Positions 31,878 to 43,444 of a stretch of 64,000 bases of DNA are shown here, piece by piece. The notes below the pieces were generated by a model. That model ran no database searches. It was not told where the DNA came from and worked only from the letters and a program-made list of their open reading frames with translations. A program made the translations under genes and the position numbers. The number at the start of each line of letters is the position of its first letter. Position 1 is the stretch's first letter. Source of the stretch: Toxoplasma gondii ME49 (lineage: Eukaryota; Apicomplexa; Conoidasida; Eucoccidiorida; Sarcocystidae); contig NC_031475.1 in the NCBI RefSeq assembly GCF_000006565.2, positions 2,526,190 through 2,590,189 of the forward strand, given 5' to 3'.

Positions 31878-34800
31878 TCAACCTACCCACAAGGAGTCGT
31901 AGATTTGACAGTGCGGACGAGGCCTGTCAAGGATTTCCCGAACTTTCGCTTCTGAGAAAAATCAGGCACCCCACAAGATCTCTGGAAAAAGCATTGGAAG
32001 GATACGAGACGCATGAAGCTCCACGGAACAGGGGCAAGATCGTGAAAGACGCAACATAACTTGGATCGGTATACTCAGACCTGAGTGGAAATCCGCGGAA
32101 GCGACAGTCAGCCACTGAATGTGTGAAATTGAATGTAGTGAACAGAGTTCCGATAAAAACTTCAGACACAGTCGTGCAAGAAGCTGTTTTTTGTAATTGG
32201 GGGCAACGAGAAACTACACCAACAAAGTGGACTGCCGAGAAACGGTGAACACGGGGAAAAGCAATACACAGAAACTGGCTCGAGTGCTTCCACCTTCGTA
32301 GAAAGGGAACCGAGGACACCCCCCAGCGAGCGGAACCAGACGCACCAGGAAAGTAAAGAAACCGAGGAAAAGGGAGAGAAAATGGAGACGATGTCTCCAG
32401 GTCTCTTCAGGAACAGGGCGAACTCTGAGGAACCAGTGCAAACGTTTACGTTGAACACCCGGAACACGGCGGGAATCACTCGAAACCACATTAGAAGCTA
32501 AATATGCTACTTTTGCTTATATACGGACATATGAATATGTGTGTGCAGAATCGCAGAGCGATCGAGAAATGTAAAGAACGCTTGAGCAACTGAGACACAC
32601 TGAAAACAGACACCGACCGGAGGCGCGATAGTAGTGTGCGACGTTCAACTGTCTGGACAGATCTTCTTTCTCTTTTTGGCATTTGCTGTGGTAAAACTTC
32701 AGCTCGATTGCCATCTCCAGCTGCGTAAAGGCAACAGAAAAAGAAACATACACGTACAAAAGGTCACCCAAAAAGAGAACGAGCCCTCATTATCCACACA
32801 TGCATGCAACCCGACACTCGAACGCACATACATACAAGCGCTGGTCCTCGCGAATACATATCTCCCTTCATATACGAAACATAAAACCATACCTGAAGAG
32901 AAGCTTACACAAATAAATAGATGTATACAGATAAATATTTAACTATAATCATATATATATATATATACACGGATTCAAGCTATTTCTGTGTTCCAACTGT
33001 TTGCCCGTGCTCTGTGTCCGTCTTTCAATCGGTCCTTTCTCAATCCAAAGTCCTAAATATATATATATATATATATATATATCTTTTTACATACTGATAG
33101 AGAAACAGGTGAGCCAGTACGTGTAACAGAGAGAAACACGATGAATCGGCACCTGAATACATATTTGTATCTGGACATAACCATATCTGTTGACCGACAG
33201 ATACATGTCGATGTACATGAGGAAGCACAACAGACACTTCAGATTTCATGGCCCTGAGAAGAGACAAGTCCGGTGGAGCTCGGGAAAGCATCTCGCTCTG
33301 TCGCGCGCGATCGGTGTCTCACATCTCTCAGCTTTTCGGATTCGTCGGGGTAATCTCGCCGAAAATACGGAGAGACGTAGAACCGCACGCTGTGGTAGCG
33401 TGTCAGACGATGCACGGGATAGTCGGACGTTTGCAGAAACGAGTACGGCGCTGTCGGCTGCACACAGCACAGCAAAGGAGACAAGCACTGCTGGCAGAAG
33501 ATCACGAACGTTTAGACGCCCTGCCGCACATTCACGCATTGAAATGCTTCACATGTATACATGTAAATATATGCGTCTTGTACTGGGAGAGAAAGACCGC
33601 TACTCACTCAGGCATACAATACAAGAAAAAGACGCAACCACAAGAGAAAAGGTGAGCTGCAAATTCCGCGATGTGGAGACGAGAGAAAAAGAAGACGCAA
33701 AGATCCACTGGTGCGCGACTTAGGAAGACACGAAGAAGCGAAACAAATTACCTGCGTGCCAGAATGCGGGAAAAAGTTGCCGACGAACATGATGAGGAAC
33801 ATGATGGCCATCGGGAGAATCTGGAATTGAAGGAAACCCACATACACACACATAAACGCCACTCTATACACCGCGAACACAAGGCCAACACGGCACCCGA
33901 AAAGCATGGACTGACGGCCTCCAGATCTGCAGCAAGGTCCTCGTTCAGATGCATAGTGCTATATGTGAAGAAGGATCGCAGACTACTCGGTGTTCGCATG
34001 TTTCACTGAAACGTGGAGGCAAGTTCATTCTCGATCGAGGAGCCACGGGGGCAGGCGCCAGGCCCTTCAAAGCAACGTAAACACGAGCCGTTCGCACTGC
34101 AGAAATTCGTGAAAGAACGATGCTTTGCTCACTCAAAAAACTGTCAGCGAACCGAATTAAAATCGAAAAAAATGAAGTTAAATTTTTGAAATAATTTGCG
34201 CAACAACTCTACCCGAACTGGAGTACAGTGGACAGGAATCATCAGTGTGGATTTCGCAAAAAATCCGGAAGTCTACCGCATGCAGAGAGGAAGAAACAAG
34301 AGAAACCAAGGGATAAGATACCAGAGAGACACGTTTCCAGTGAGGAAAAGCATGAAAAGCGGATTATCGTTTGAGCCACGAACTGCTGCATATTAACAGT
34401 CCAGCAGTTTCGAATCTCCGAGATACTAGAGAAGTACAGCAACGCGAGTTAAACTTGAGTCACCGAAGAGGCCAACACCATTCACGGACATCTCGCAGAC
34501 GGACGCAAAACAGTGACGAAAAAACGAATTCGAAACAGAAAACGTGGACGCACCCACAGACGGCACAAACCCAATCGGAAGCGACAGCCAGGACCGCGAG
34601 AGAACACAGTAGAAAAAGAAACGAGGACAAGTTAAGCAACTATAAAAGAGACTCGTGCATCACGAGCAACACGACGCGCCTCACTTGTAGAAGGTAATAA
34701 AGGCCTCCACCATGTTCCCTGTAAAAAAGACAAAGAAATAGGCACCAAGTGCAAAGCCATGCGAAAAGCGGAAAGGAACAGAGAGAGAGAACGCAGACAT

Positions 34801-37800
34801 CTGAGACACAGAACTTTTCAGTGGCGTCATCTGATTCGGCTGTTACCAATCGCATGCAACGCGCCTGCAAGTTCCTCAAATTCCTTGTCTACTCCCAGAC
34901 AACCCTTTTTACGCCACCACCAGATGCACGAAAAGGCAAAGTCGTGCGCACCGCTCCATCGAACATGTCTGTGTTAACAAGGAAGGTTCTGTTATTTCGA
35001 TAGCGACACAAACATATCCATATATATATATATATATATATATGTACATGTATGTAAGCGAACATCTGTATCTGCACGTCAACACTGCGGCTTGTTTAAA
35101 GGCATGGTTGCTGTTTGTGTGCATCTCCAGCAAATGTAAGAGTAGAGGAGGAACGAGACGCAACAGAGAGAGAGCAACTGTGAAGAAAAATTGAACTGCG
35201 GAGTGCTGTAGTGCCACAGGGATACAAAGAACAGAAACTGCAATTTAATGAACGACGACAAGGAGGGCAGAGAGCGAAGAAAGAGGTCGCACTACTCTGT
35301 AGAATATCTAAGACGTGAACATGAGAAAAGTAAAAGAATGTGGAGACAACGACCTACTCTCCGTTCCCTCTTTGAGGCCGCCTCTGGTAGTAGTAGCGCG
35401 TCTGCCCGCGTCCTCGACCTGGGTCGCCCATGGTAAAGCCAAAGAAGGCTTGAAATAACTCCTGCATGCAGCGTTCAGCCGAAACAGAAAAAGAAGAGAA
35501 ATGACTTTCAATGCACCCAGCAGCACTCTGGACTGGATGCCCAGAAACGTTCCTCACGTGTCACCGCTGCAGCCCTCGAGGTAGTAGAGTGCAACGCAGA
35601 ACAAGTTGTCGGTGCATGCATCAAAACGCAGGGTGAAGAGGCGGAAACGAAGAAACGAACGCGAGACGGAAAAGCTGGCGCTTCGCTTCGAAGTGTGTCT
35701 GTCTGAGAGACAGTACTCTTTATTCTGCGAACCGCACTCCCTGCAGACCTGAAGGCTCCTTTACTACCGGAGACGCTGTTGTCAAACAGGAACGAAGAAC
35801 AAAGCGTCTCTGGCCCCAATACACATGAACCAGTTTGAAAAGAGGCTCTTGACACCTCATGTGCTCTCAGCGGGAAGTCTGAGGACGAAGTATCTCACGA
35901 CTCCTGCAGATACCTCTGCGGGAAAAGCGCGTAAATCAGTGTAAAGACGCCGACTTCACGAACGCAAAGACGCAGCTCCACTAACTCGGTTGTTACAGCA
36001 AGAAAATCAAGGCATCCCATCCTACAAGGCATGGGCATTCACTCCAGTCTTATCACGTGTATCATTGCCGCGGATGTGCCAGACACAATGGAACTTTCCA
36101 CGTTTTTCCGCGGCTCTCTTTCGCTTCGAACGTCTGCCCCAAAGGCGGACTTATCTGTGAACGCTTTTCTCTTCTCTTTAACAGCACAACGAATACGGGG
36201 GGCTCCAGCGTTTTTGTACAGAGACGCAAGGCCCGTACAGCGGGAGTCTTTACTACGAGGTGGACCACTGGTTTAGATCTTGAAGCTCTCTGTTCCGGCT
36301 GCAATTCTTGACAGTTCGACTTCCCCCCTGTCGTGAGCACCGTGCCAACTCTACGGACCAAAGCTTTCCACGCAGCTGAACAAGCAACGAAGGCCAAAGC
36401 GAAAACAAGCTCGCGAAAGCGTGGACGTCATCCTCACGGTCGCATGCACGAAACGCAGTTGAAGCAGCACGAGAAAGAGTTCTTCCTGTCTCCTGGAGGT
36501 CAATCGTCACCTGGGTGTCGCCTCACTGCTCGCTGCTTGACAGTAAACGTTGCGAATTCAAATGATGAACGTCAGCTGGGGCTGGGATCGCCAGCTTTGA
36601 CACAAAGCGAAACGAATGGTCGACTCTGGACTCTCGAAACATTCTCTCACCTCAGGAGTGATTCCTTCCTCCTGACGATAGCGCACCCGCGTTCCTCCAT
36701 TCGCCGCCTCTTCCTCCCCGTGTTGGTCGTAGCGGCTTCTCTTCTCGGGGTCGAGGAGGCACTGGGAGACCTTTGAGACCTGAGAAAAGACATTTCGTCG
36801 CATGCAGTGTTACAGTGACGGAGACGCCTTCAAAGCAATCCGTCTCCACGCCGCAGAAGCAGTTCGAGCTTCACTGAAGAATGAAAATCCTCGGGTCGTT
36901 CGTTGACTCCTTGTGATCGGGAACAAGAAGCAGAAACTGACTTCACTCGGTGTCTCTGATTTCACCTCACGAATTACGTTTTAGAGACGACGCGATTGCC
37001 CGACCCAGGACAAAGAGGGATTCAGGTTTTAGCGAACCACGACGCTCCAGGCACTGACTAGCTTGTCATTATAACAAAGAAAACGCACACCGTGCAGCGC
37101 GGCTGCAGAGATGAAGACGGCTCAGTGCTTGCATGCAGCAGAATGTGGTGTTCCGAAGAAGCAGCGAGTTCGACGAGGGGAAGGGCAAAGCCTGCAGTTC
37201 GTTTTCTCCCCCGATATGCAGGGTTTCGGTCTCCTTTCTGAGGTTTTTTCCTACCTTCTTGAACGCCTCTTCCGCGTGAGGAGCACGGTTTTTGTCGGGG
37301 TGAAGTTGAAGTGCCAGCTGAGGATAAAACAGAGAAAACGTTTTCGCCACGATTTCGCGACTTCAACCAAAAGCTCCGACGAACAAAAGTGGAGCGCGAG
37401 CAGTATGTTTAAATCTTCAAATTCTTTGTTGGCAGTGCAGCTCGAAAAAATGTTGTCTCGATCGCTTGACCGCGAGAGTCACCTCCTGCGACCTTCGGGG
37501 CTTCACAGCTCGAATCACACAGGAAACCCAGATTTACACAGCTGATACAAATGCCCGCAATCCACCGGCGCCTGATGAAACTCAACACCTCCGGTGGCCT
37601 CGCTGATCCATAACGGCGAATGTAAGATTGTCGGCACGATAGAGTCGCTGGTCACATGGTCGTGCACCTGATTCTACGCCATATCTTCACGTAAAACAAT
37701 TAACGGCAGCCAGAGACACAGAATACCCGTCACTCCCCTTGTTCCACTCCGTCACCATAGCCTACTCTTCCATCTACTTGAATTTTGCGAGACAGATGTG

Positions 37801-39202
37801 TACATCCCGTACGATCTTCTGCATCCACACGTGTATGTATATGGATATATGTGTGTTGTGTGTCTACATCGCTATGCATAAACATATATATATATATATA
37901 TATATATGAATGTGTACATGAATGTGTACATGAATGTGTATATGAATGTGTAGATGTGTGTATGACTTTTGAAGGACCTTACCTTTTTGTAGGCCTTTTT
38001 GATCACCTCGTCTGTGGCGCCTCTGTCGACCCCCAGAGTCTGGTAGTAGCACTTCGTGGTCAGGACTCGCGTGCAAAGAGCGACTTGTTCTGCGGTGTAG
38101 TTGCCCCGACTGGAAGCAGCAGCAGGAGTGCTGCTGCTTCTCGGAAGGGTCGACTCCGCTCTCTCTGAAGACGAGAACGAAGACGAGGACTGCGACCTAG
38201 AGCTGAAACTCGCGGCGACTTTGGGCTGTGCGTGCGTCGCATGCGTTGCATGCATGCGTGCGCCAGGAGAGCTGGAGTTGTCGGGGTCCGCAGACTCCGG
38301 CTTAACGTGGCTGCTGGAGTAGGCGCTGCTGTAACTGGTTCGTCTTCGCGCAGGAGAAGTGCCTTCTCTGTGGAGGCGGCTGCTCGCCCCTTCGCTGCCG
38401 TTCTCGTTGGCCTTCCCAGCAGACGTGGAGGGAACTTCCGGTGGCGCAGCACGCGCAGCCTCCCGCGCGCCTTGGCTTGATGAGCCCGAGCGAAAGCGAG
38501 GCTCCGACGACTGGGAAGACTCCTTCAATTTCGAGGAGCAAATCGATACATACGTCCCCCCCTCTGACGTCGGAAACATCCGCTGCGCACGCTCTGCCAT
38601 TCGCAGGGCCTGGAAAAAGGAGGAAGATGCAGCACACAAACGCCTGAAAATGTGGAAACGCGGATCAAGGTCTCCTGTACATACAGACGGTGACACAGAC
38701 AAATGGAGATGGAAAACAAAGACCTCAACCGCCAAATACAGTCTTACAAACTTAAACGCGTGCGAATACATGTATATGTATACAAGATACATATAATTTA
38801 TATATATATATATATATATAGTGCTCGGTGGATCGAAATATGAGAGAAACCGCGGCAGACACGCGCGACAAGATGCCGCTGGATGCAGCACAGAGTAGAC
38901 AACGGCGAAGGCATTACTTCTCTGTAGAGGAGAGGCAGAGAATAGAACATCACGAAGCCGGGGGATATGGAGATCTTTTCTCCTCAGAGACTTAAAAAAG
39001 ACGAAACTGGAGTCCGAGCTCGAGGGCACAAGTCTCTCCGCGACATCTTTATTTCTTTGAGGAGAATAGATCTTTTTACGACGCGTGCGTTCTAACTTCC
39101 TTTTTCTGCCTTCTGCCTGCATACCTTTGCGAAGTCCTGGGACTCGAGGGCGCGTCTGGCCAGCTGGAGGCAACGCAGAGCCTCGTCTTTGTTGCCTTCC
39201 AT
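31878..39202 (-). CDS. DNAJB12/DNAJB14-type ER membrane J-protein (Hsp40)
   Basis: Ten exons on the minus strand join in phase to 463 residues: 39202-39125, 38609-37983, 37317-37255, 36779-36651, 35461-35358, 34718-34685, 33820-33752, 33457-33323, 32720-32614 and 31923-31878. The N-terminus MEGNKDEALRCLQLARRAL and AERAQRMFPT match DNAJB12. The J domain (residues about 213-277) is split over three exons, has the HPD triad at 241-243 and ends in EKRSRYDQHG. One membrane helix follows (ILPMAIMFLIMFVGNFF, about 346-362). The C-terminal region (PYSFLQTSDYPVHRL, VRFYVSPYFRRDYP) matches the DUF1977-type segment of DNAJB12/14. The family anchors Hsp70 at the ER membrane for protein quality control. 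The linker before the J domain is a 150-residue Ser-rich insertion. The second-last splice was chosen because it gives PRPHCQIYDSL, resembling the conserved C-terminus; the alternative donor 4 bases upstream gives another short end. Confidence 0.9.
32951..32967. repeat. AT microsatellite, intronic
   Basis: Seventeen-base AT tract in an intron of the J-protein gene. Confidence 0.9.
33057..33082. repeat. (AT)13 microsatellite, intronic
   Basis: Uninterrupted AT tract in the same intron of the J-protein gene as the tract at 32951. Confidence 0.95.
35020..35043. repeat. (AT)12 microsatellite, intronic
   Basis: AT tract in the J-protein intron between exons 5 and 6. Confidence 0.95.
37884..37907. 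repeat. (AT)12 microsatellite beside a minisatellite
   Basis: AT tract in J-protein intron 2, directly abutting the 12-bp minisatellite. Confidence 0.95.
37908..37955. repeat. 12-bp minisatellite, four copies
   Basis: Unit GAATGTGTACAT repeated four times. The last two copies differ by one base each (TATAT and TAGAT endings). It lies within 30 bases of the 5' splice site of J-protein intron 2. Confidence 0.95.
38799..38820. repeat. (TA)11 microsatellite, intronic
   Basis: TA tract in J-protein intron 1. Confidence 0.95.
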
Positions 39203-39311
39203 TTGCCCTCCCTTTCCAGACGAGACGGAATGGGGTAGAACGGCCGGGATAAAGACCAGTGACGGTCGAGGGATCCTTGACCGTTGAAGACGAAAACGCA
39301 ACGAAACGTAG

Positions 39312-39449
39312 AAAGCGAGGAAAAAGTTGAGAGCGGAAGAGATGTTGAGCTCCGATGAGAGAGAAAAGTTGCGACAACAAAAAGCGAGGAAAAAGTTGAG
39401 AGCGGAAGAGATGTTGAGCTCCGATGAGAGAGAAAAGTTGCGACAACAG
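39312..39449. repeat. 69-bp tandem duplication upstream of the J-protein gene
   Basis: Two adjacent 69-base copies (39312-39380 and 39381-39449) are essentially identical from AAAGCGAGG to GCGACAACA. The block lies 110 bases upstream of the J-protein start codon, in its leader or core promoter. Confidence 0.95.
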
Positions 39450-39786
39450 GAAGAAGCAGAGGCAAAGAGAAACCCGCAGGCCAAGAGACGATGAAGAACT
39501 GGAAGCTCGCGCCAGAAATGTTCTGACACGTGGCGGGGAGGGAAGAAGGTCCCCAGACAGTCCAGAGACAAGAAAACCGGGGGCGAACAGGACAAAAGAG
39601 AGAAGAACGAGGTGACCTCTGACGGCGGAACACACAGTTTGTCAAAAAAATAAGTCAAAGAAGAGAAAACGGCAGAACGGATGTTCACCACGCCGCTGTC
39701 GAGAACCAGACCCAATAGGATGCACTGCTCGTGTCTCACTTTCGAAACGCGAGTCCGCCTTAAAACGCGGCTCCCTGAGGAGCCTC

Positions 39787-41388
39787 TCAGCGGAGAGAAA
39801 ACGTCACGCTGTACCCTTCCCGTGCATCTTTGAGGATGAGAAGAATGAAGGCAGATTGCATGCGGACGAAAAACTCGTACGAAAGCGGGAGGCCACTATA
39901 TGGATTCTTCATGAACTGGTTGTCTCGTCTGTACAGACGACTTAGGTCCATCTACGTGAAATAACAATGACTTTGCTAACAAAGGAAACGATCAACCTAC
40001 GGTGAGATCTTCGCAGCAGAGAGAAAGCGGACAAGGACGGAAAAAACGAGGTGGAAACCACAGAAGAAAGGAGAAAAAAGTGAACTGTACATGAGCCAGA
40101 GAAGACTCGTCTCTTCTGGCAACTCAGCTCTCTCGTTCGCTTGGCCACGAAAGGCAGGCTTGGGCAAAGTCGCAGGGGAAAGTGCTAGACAGTCTGGCAG
40201 CGGGAGCCTTCGCGACGGGGGGGGGGGGAGACAGGGAAAAACGGCGAGGTCAAGAAATCGAGATGGACCGGAACTCAAACATGACGGAGAGAAGCAGACT
40301 CTGACCTTCAAACGATTGACAGATGAGGAATCAGGTGTGAGGGGCGGGTCTTACTGAAAACTGAAGAAGAGGAAACAAAAGTGAGCTGTACAGGTTGTCC
40401 AGAAGTCCCATGTGGATTCCAAGGTTGCAGATCGTCTAATAGCCTCGATCGAGGGGTGAAGGGCAAGAGAAGCAAACTGCCAGATCACAGGGGGCAAGCC
40501 TTTCGACTAGAAAAGATGACGATCCCTATACGACCTTTACAGTATAGACCGTCCTAAAGGCTTTCCGCAAAAGAGAAGAAACTGAGGCGAACGAGCTCCA
40601 AAGCCTCTTCAGCCTGCTTCTGGATTAAGACAGGACACACGATGCCTGCTTTTCTTTTGTGGACATGCTGAAACGCGTCAATACACACGAGAGGCACCGG
40701 ACGACGGGCTAGTGTTTAAAACGAGGCGGCTCCTTCCGAGCCACCACGAAAAACCAAGCACTCTGTCTCTTTTTTCCTGTCTCAGTCTACAGAAGCAGAC
40801 GGCGGCAGCGCGATCCGTTCTCCATCTGCACGTCGAGGTTCTTTTTCTCAGCTCCTGTTCAACATCTTGGGGGATTCTGGCGGCGTTGTCTCTGGGAAGA
40901 CTGCGAGAAAAGTGGACGTCCTGGGTCGGAGCAGATCGTTGAGGATTCCCGTTTCCCGTAACAAAAAAAGCAGACGAGTTTTGCCAACAGAGCGAAGCGA
41001 CAGGAAGGAATGTAGTTGCAGACGCAAGAAAACCACGTTTACACTGCGATCTTTTGAGAGAACACGACGAGACAGCTTCAAGAACGCCCCCCCCTATGTT
41101 GTACTGCAACCGTTACGCCGGTGCACCCGAGCACGTAGCTTCCAAGGTGTAGCTCTTCAGATCCCGAACATCTCTCACAGAGGCGAAGGACACGGGAAAA
41201 AAACAAACGAGGAGACTCGTCTTACGGTAAATCGTAGGAACCCGGGCAGCAAGAAGCAAGCAAAAACCGACAGCGAACGCGCGCGGGGGCAATGCTACTA
41301 AAAACGTCGCAAGGCTTACCGCAGACACAAGAAAACAACAGCGTGCGAGCGCCCAGGTGACCTGTCTATAAGCCGATTGCTTGCAGAG
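39787..41388 (-). CDS. Uncharacterised multi-exon gene (5' end and one internal exon unresolved)
   Basis: Exons supported by borders and phase on the minus strand: 41388-41320 (QSAYRQVTWALARCCFLVSA), 40900-40832 (DNAARIPQDVEQELRKR), 40613-40535 (LKRLWSSFASVSSLLRKAF), 40435-40355 (TICNLGIHMGLLDNLYSSLL) and the terminal exon 39951-39787 (NPYSGLPLSYEFFVRMQSAF, then KDAREGY, stop at 39789-39787). The three middle exons join without gaps. Exons are missing between 41320 and 40900 and near 40.1 kb, where sequence around LPEETSLLWLMYS is a candidate. The Leu/Phe-rich pieces suggest a membrane-associated or helical protein. I do not recognise the family. The gene lies tail-to-head behind the J-protein gene, and its stop is about 590 bases from that start codon. 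Confidence is moderate for a real gene and low for any function. Confidence 0.55.
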
Positions 41389-43444
41389 CTGCGAAAAGCC
41401 AGAAAAACAAAAGAAGCCCTTCGAGAAACAGAGAATCCTATTTCCACAAGTAACCCCTGGTGCCTTTCGATTGCCGAGGGCAACAAACAGAGCTGTTTCA
41501 GCCTGCATTCAACAAAACAATCTGTTTCGATGTTCGGCGTATATTCGAAGAAGTGACGTCGGCTCGCCGGGCTGTGCGTCCGCATGGAGGCTCTGTCAGT
41601 CCGCTAGTGTGTCAATAACGTGTGTTTTCGTGTGTATGATTTTTTTGTGGGAAGGCATGTCATACTCTTTGAAGTGTCAGCTTCTGTTTGTGAGTTTTCT
41701 CTCATTTCGTGCGCCTTTCCTCCAGGAGAAATTGTCTTGTTTGCTGGTCGCCTCCCCGTCTTGCTGCCAGCGCGCGCCGAGCCTGGCACGTGTAGGTCAG
41801 TGTCGAGGCGACGAACGCTTAAGCTCGAGGGCAAGGAGAGGCGTTTGAGCATCAGTTTTTGCTTTTTGCGTCTTCTTCCGCGCGTGTTGATCTGTTCGCG
41901 AGTTGTCACTCAAAACAGAGAGGATAAAACTTGCATATCGTCTCGTTTCTGATGCCGTTTTTGTCGCCGGTTTCGGTTGCCCAGTGACTGAACGAGGCGG
42001 CAAGTTCCACACTGTCGGCGTTCGTCGAGCTGCTTGTGTGTTTGTGTGAATATTTTCCCTCTCAAAAATAGTGAGCTGAGTTTCTCTTGTGCTCCTCAGG
42101 CTGTGTATCCAACGGGCGTTCCTCTTCCATCTCCCAGTTAGCACTGTGTCTCAAAAATAGTGAGCTGAGCTTCCCTTGTGCTCCTCAAGCTGTGTATATC
42201 CAACGGGCGTTCCTCTTCCATCTCTCAGTTAGCACTGTGTCGGAGCCTTGTGTCCTGCCGTGTCTGGTCCGACGGGAAAAGGACCCCCCGTCAAGCCTGC
42301 CGGTTTCGGTCCAGTTGTTCCAGATAAAGTACGAAGGGGGGGGGCTGTCTGTTCCGGTAAACTGCGGACACTAGACTTTCCCCCCAAGCTCATTTAGCGA
42401 GGCGTCAGTTTGGCCTGAGGCTGCTCAAGGCTGATACGTAGAGTCTGCGACGGTACACTGGAGCCGCGAAAATTGGAATCAGAGACCTTGTCTCATTTTC
42501 GCGAGAGTAGTGACAGGAGGCAGAGCGAAAACAATCTTCTCCGACCGTCTCTGCCGTCTCGCGTGTCGATACTTCCTCGGATTAGGTTCCCCATCGGCCG
42601 AACCAGGTTCGTGGACTGTGGTGCACAAGCCGCAACGGGGCATGCTGGTCGAAGAAAAATCGAGTGATTTTGGCACTTTCAGAGCATCCAAACGGCGATG
42701 TGGGAAGAGACAACGAAGTTCTTGCATACCACCACCCGACTGAGCTGTTACTCAAGACTGCTAGATTGGTGAATTCGGCGCGAGGTGGAAGGTTCGCTGG
42801 AGTCTGTTGACAGAAGCCTTCTAGTAGGAGTTTTCTGTCGAGCTTTATCTTTTATGAAGCAGAACATCTGCTTCCCGGTCAACGAGGACCCGTATGTTCA
42901 CGTGTACTTCTTGTAATCCGTGTCCGTGTCGTTCCGCTTCCCGAATCGCCCGCCGTTATTTTTCTCCCTCTCCACCAGCACTCTGTCAGTACCTGTCTCG
43001 AATTGGTGTGCCGCTGCATGCGTTCCCTTCGGACGCACAAAGCCGATTTCTGAGGGCGCGCTCTTGGGGTCAAACGAGGAAGGTGACGGCATGTCTTGCG
43101 TGATTTTCGACTCTTGCCGTGCCAGGACAAGTCCGAAAGCAGACAGTCTCCAGTGCGTCTGCTGCTTCCGTGGTCGTCGTTGAGATCCGCTTTTATCACC
43201 ACTGTTGAGGGGGGGAATCGTCGGGACATCAGTGAATCGCTGTTGGAGTTCTTGGTAGCTACAGAGAAGAGGCTGCGGCCGCGGTCGCGCACCGACCGGA
43301 ATGGGAGAGTCAGTTTTGCTCTCAAGCCGAAGAGGGGACTACGTGAGGAGGAGAACTAAAGCGGTAGACTCCAGGAGCGGCACTTGTTGCCCTTCCTTTC
43401 TCGACGCTTGCTCTCAATGACCACAGAACTCTTCGTGCGTCTCC
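41389..43444. other. Intergenic region between divergent genes
   Basis: Presumed shared upstream region of the uncharacterised minus-strand gene and the Ser-rich + strand gene. It contains the tandem duplication at 42061-42240. The first exons of the minus-strand gene may lie in the left part (an open frame begins at 41508). No other gene is supported. Confidence 0.45.
42061..42240. repeat. About 90-bp tandem duplication
   Basis: Two head-to-tail copies (42061-42149 and 42150-42240) start with CTCAAAAATAGTGAGCTGAG and end with CAGTTAGCACTGTGT. They differ by a few substitutions and a 2-base AT insertion in the second copy. Confidence 0.95.

Noticed and set aside
37872..39635. One long minus-strand frame of 587 codons over the J-protein exons 1-2
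   Set aside because: It reads through intron 1 (including the TA tract) and the upstream tandem duplication. The conserved N-terminus MEGNKDEALRC lies in a different frame, so the frame is open by chance around true exon 2.
40217..40228. G-run as a possible quadruplex or sequencing artefact
   Set aside because: On the minus strand it is a C-tract inside a likely intron near a splice acceptor, which is ordinary polypyrimidine sequence; a single run does not form a quadruplex motif.
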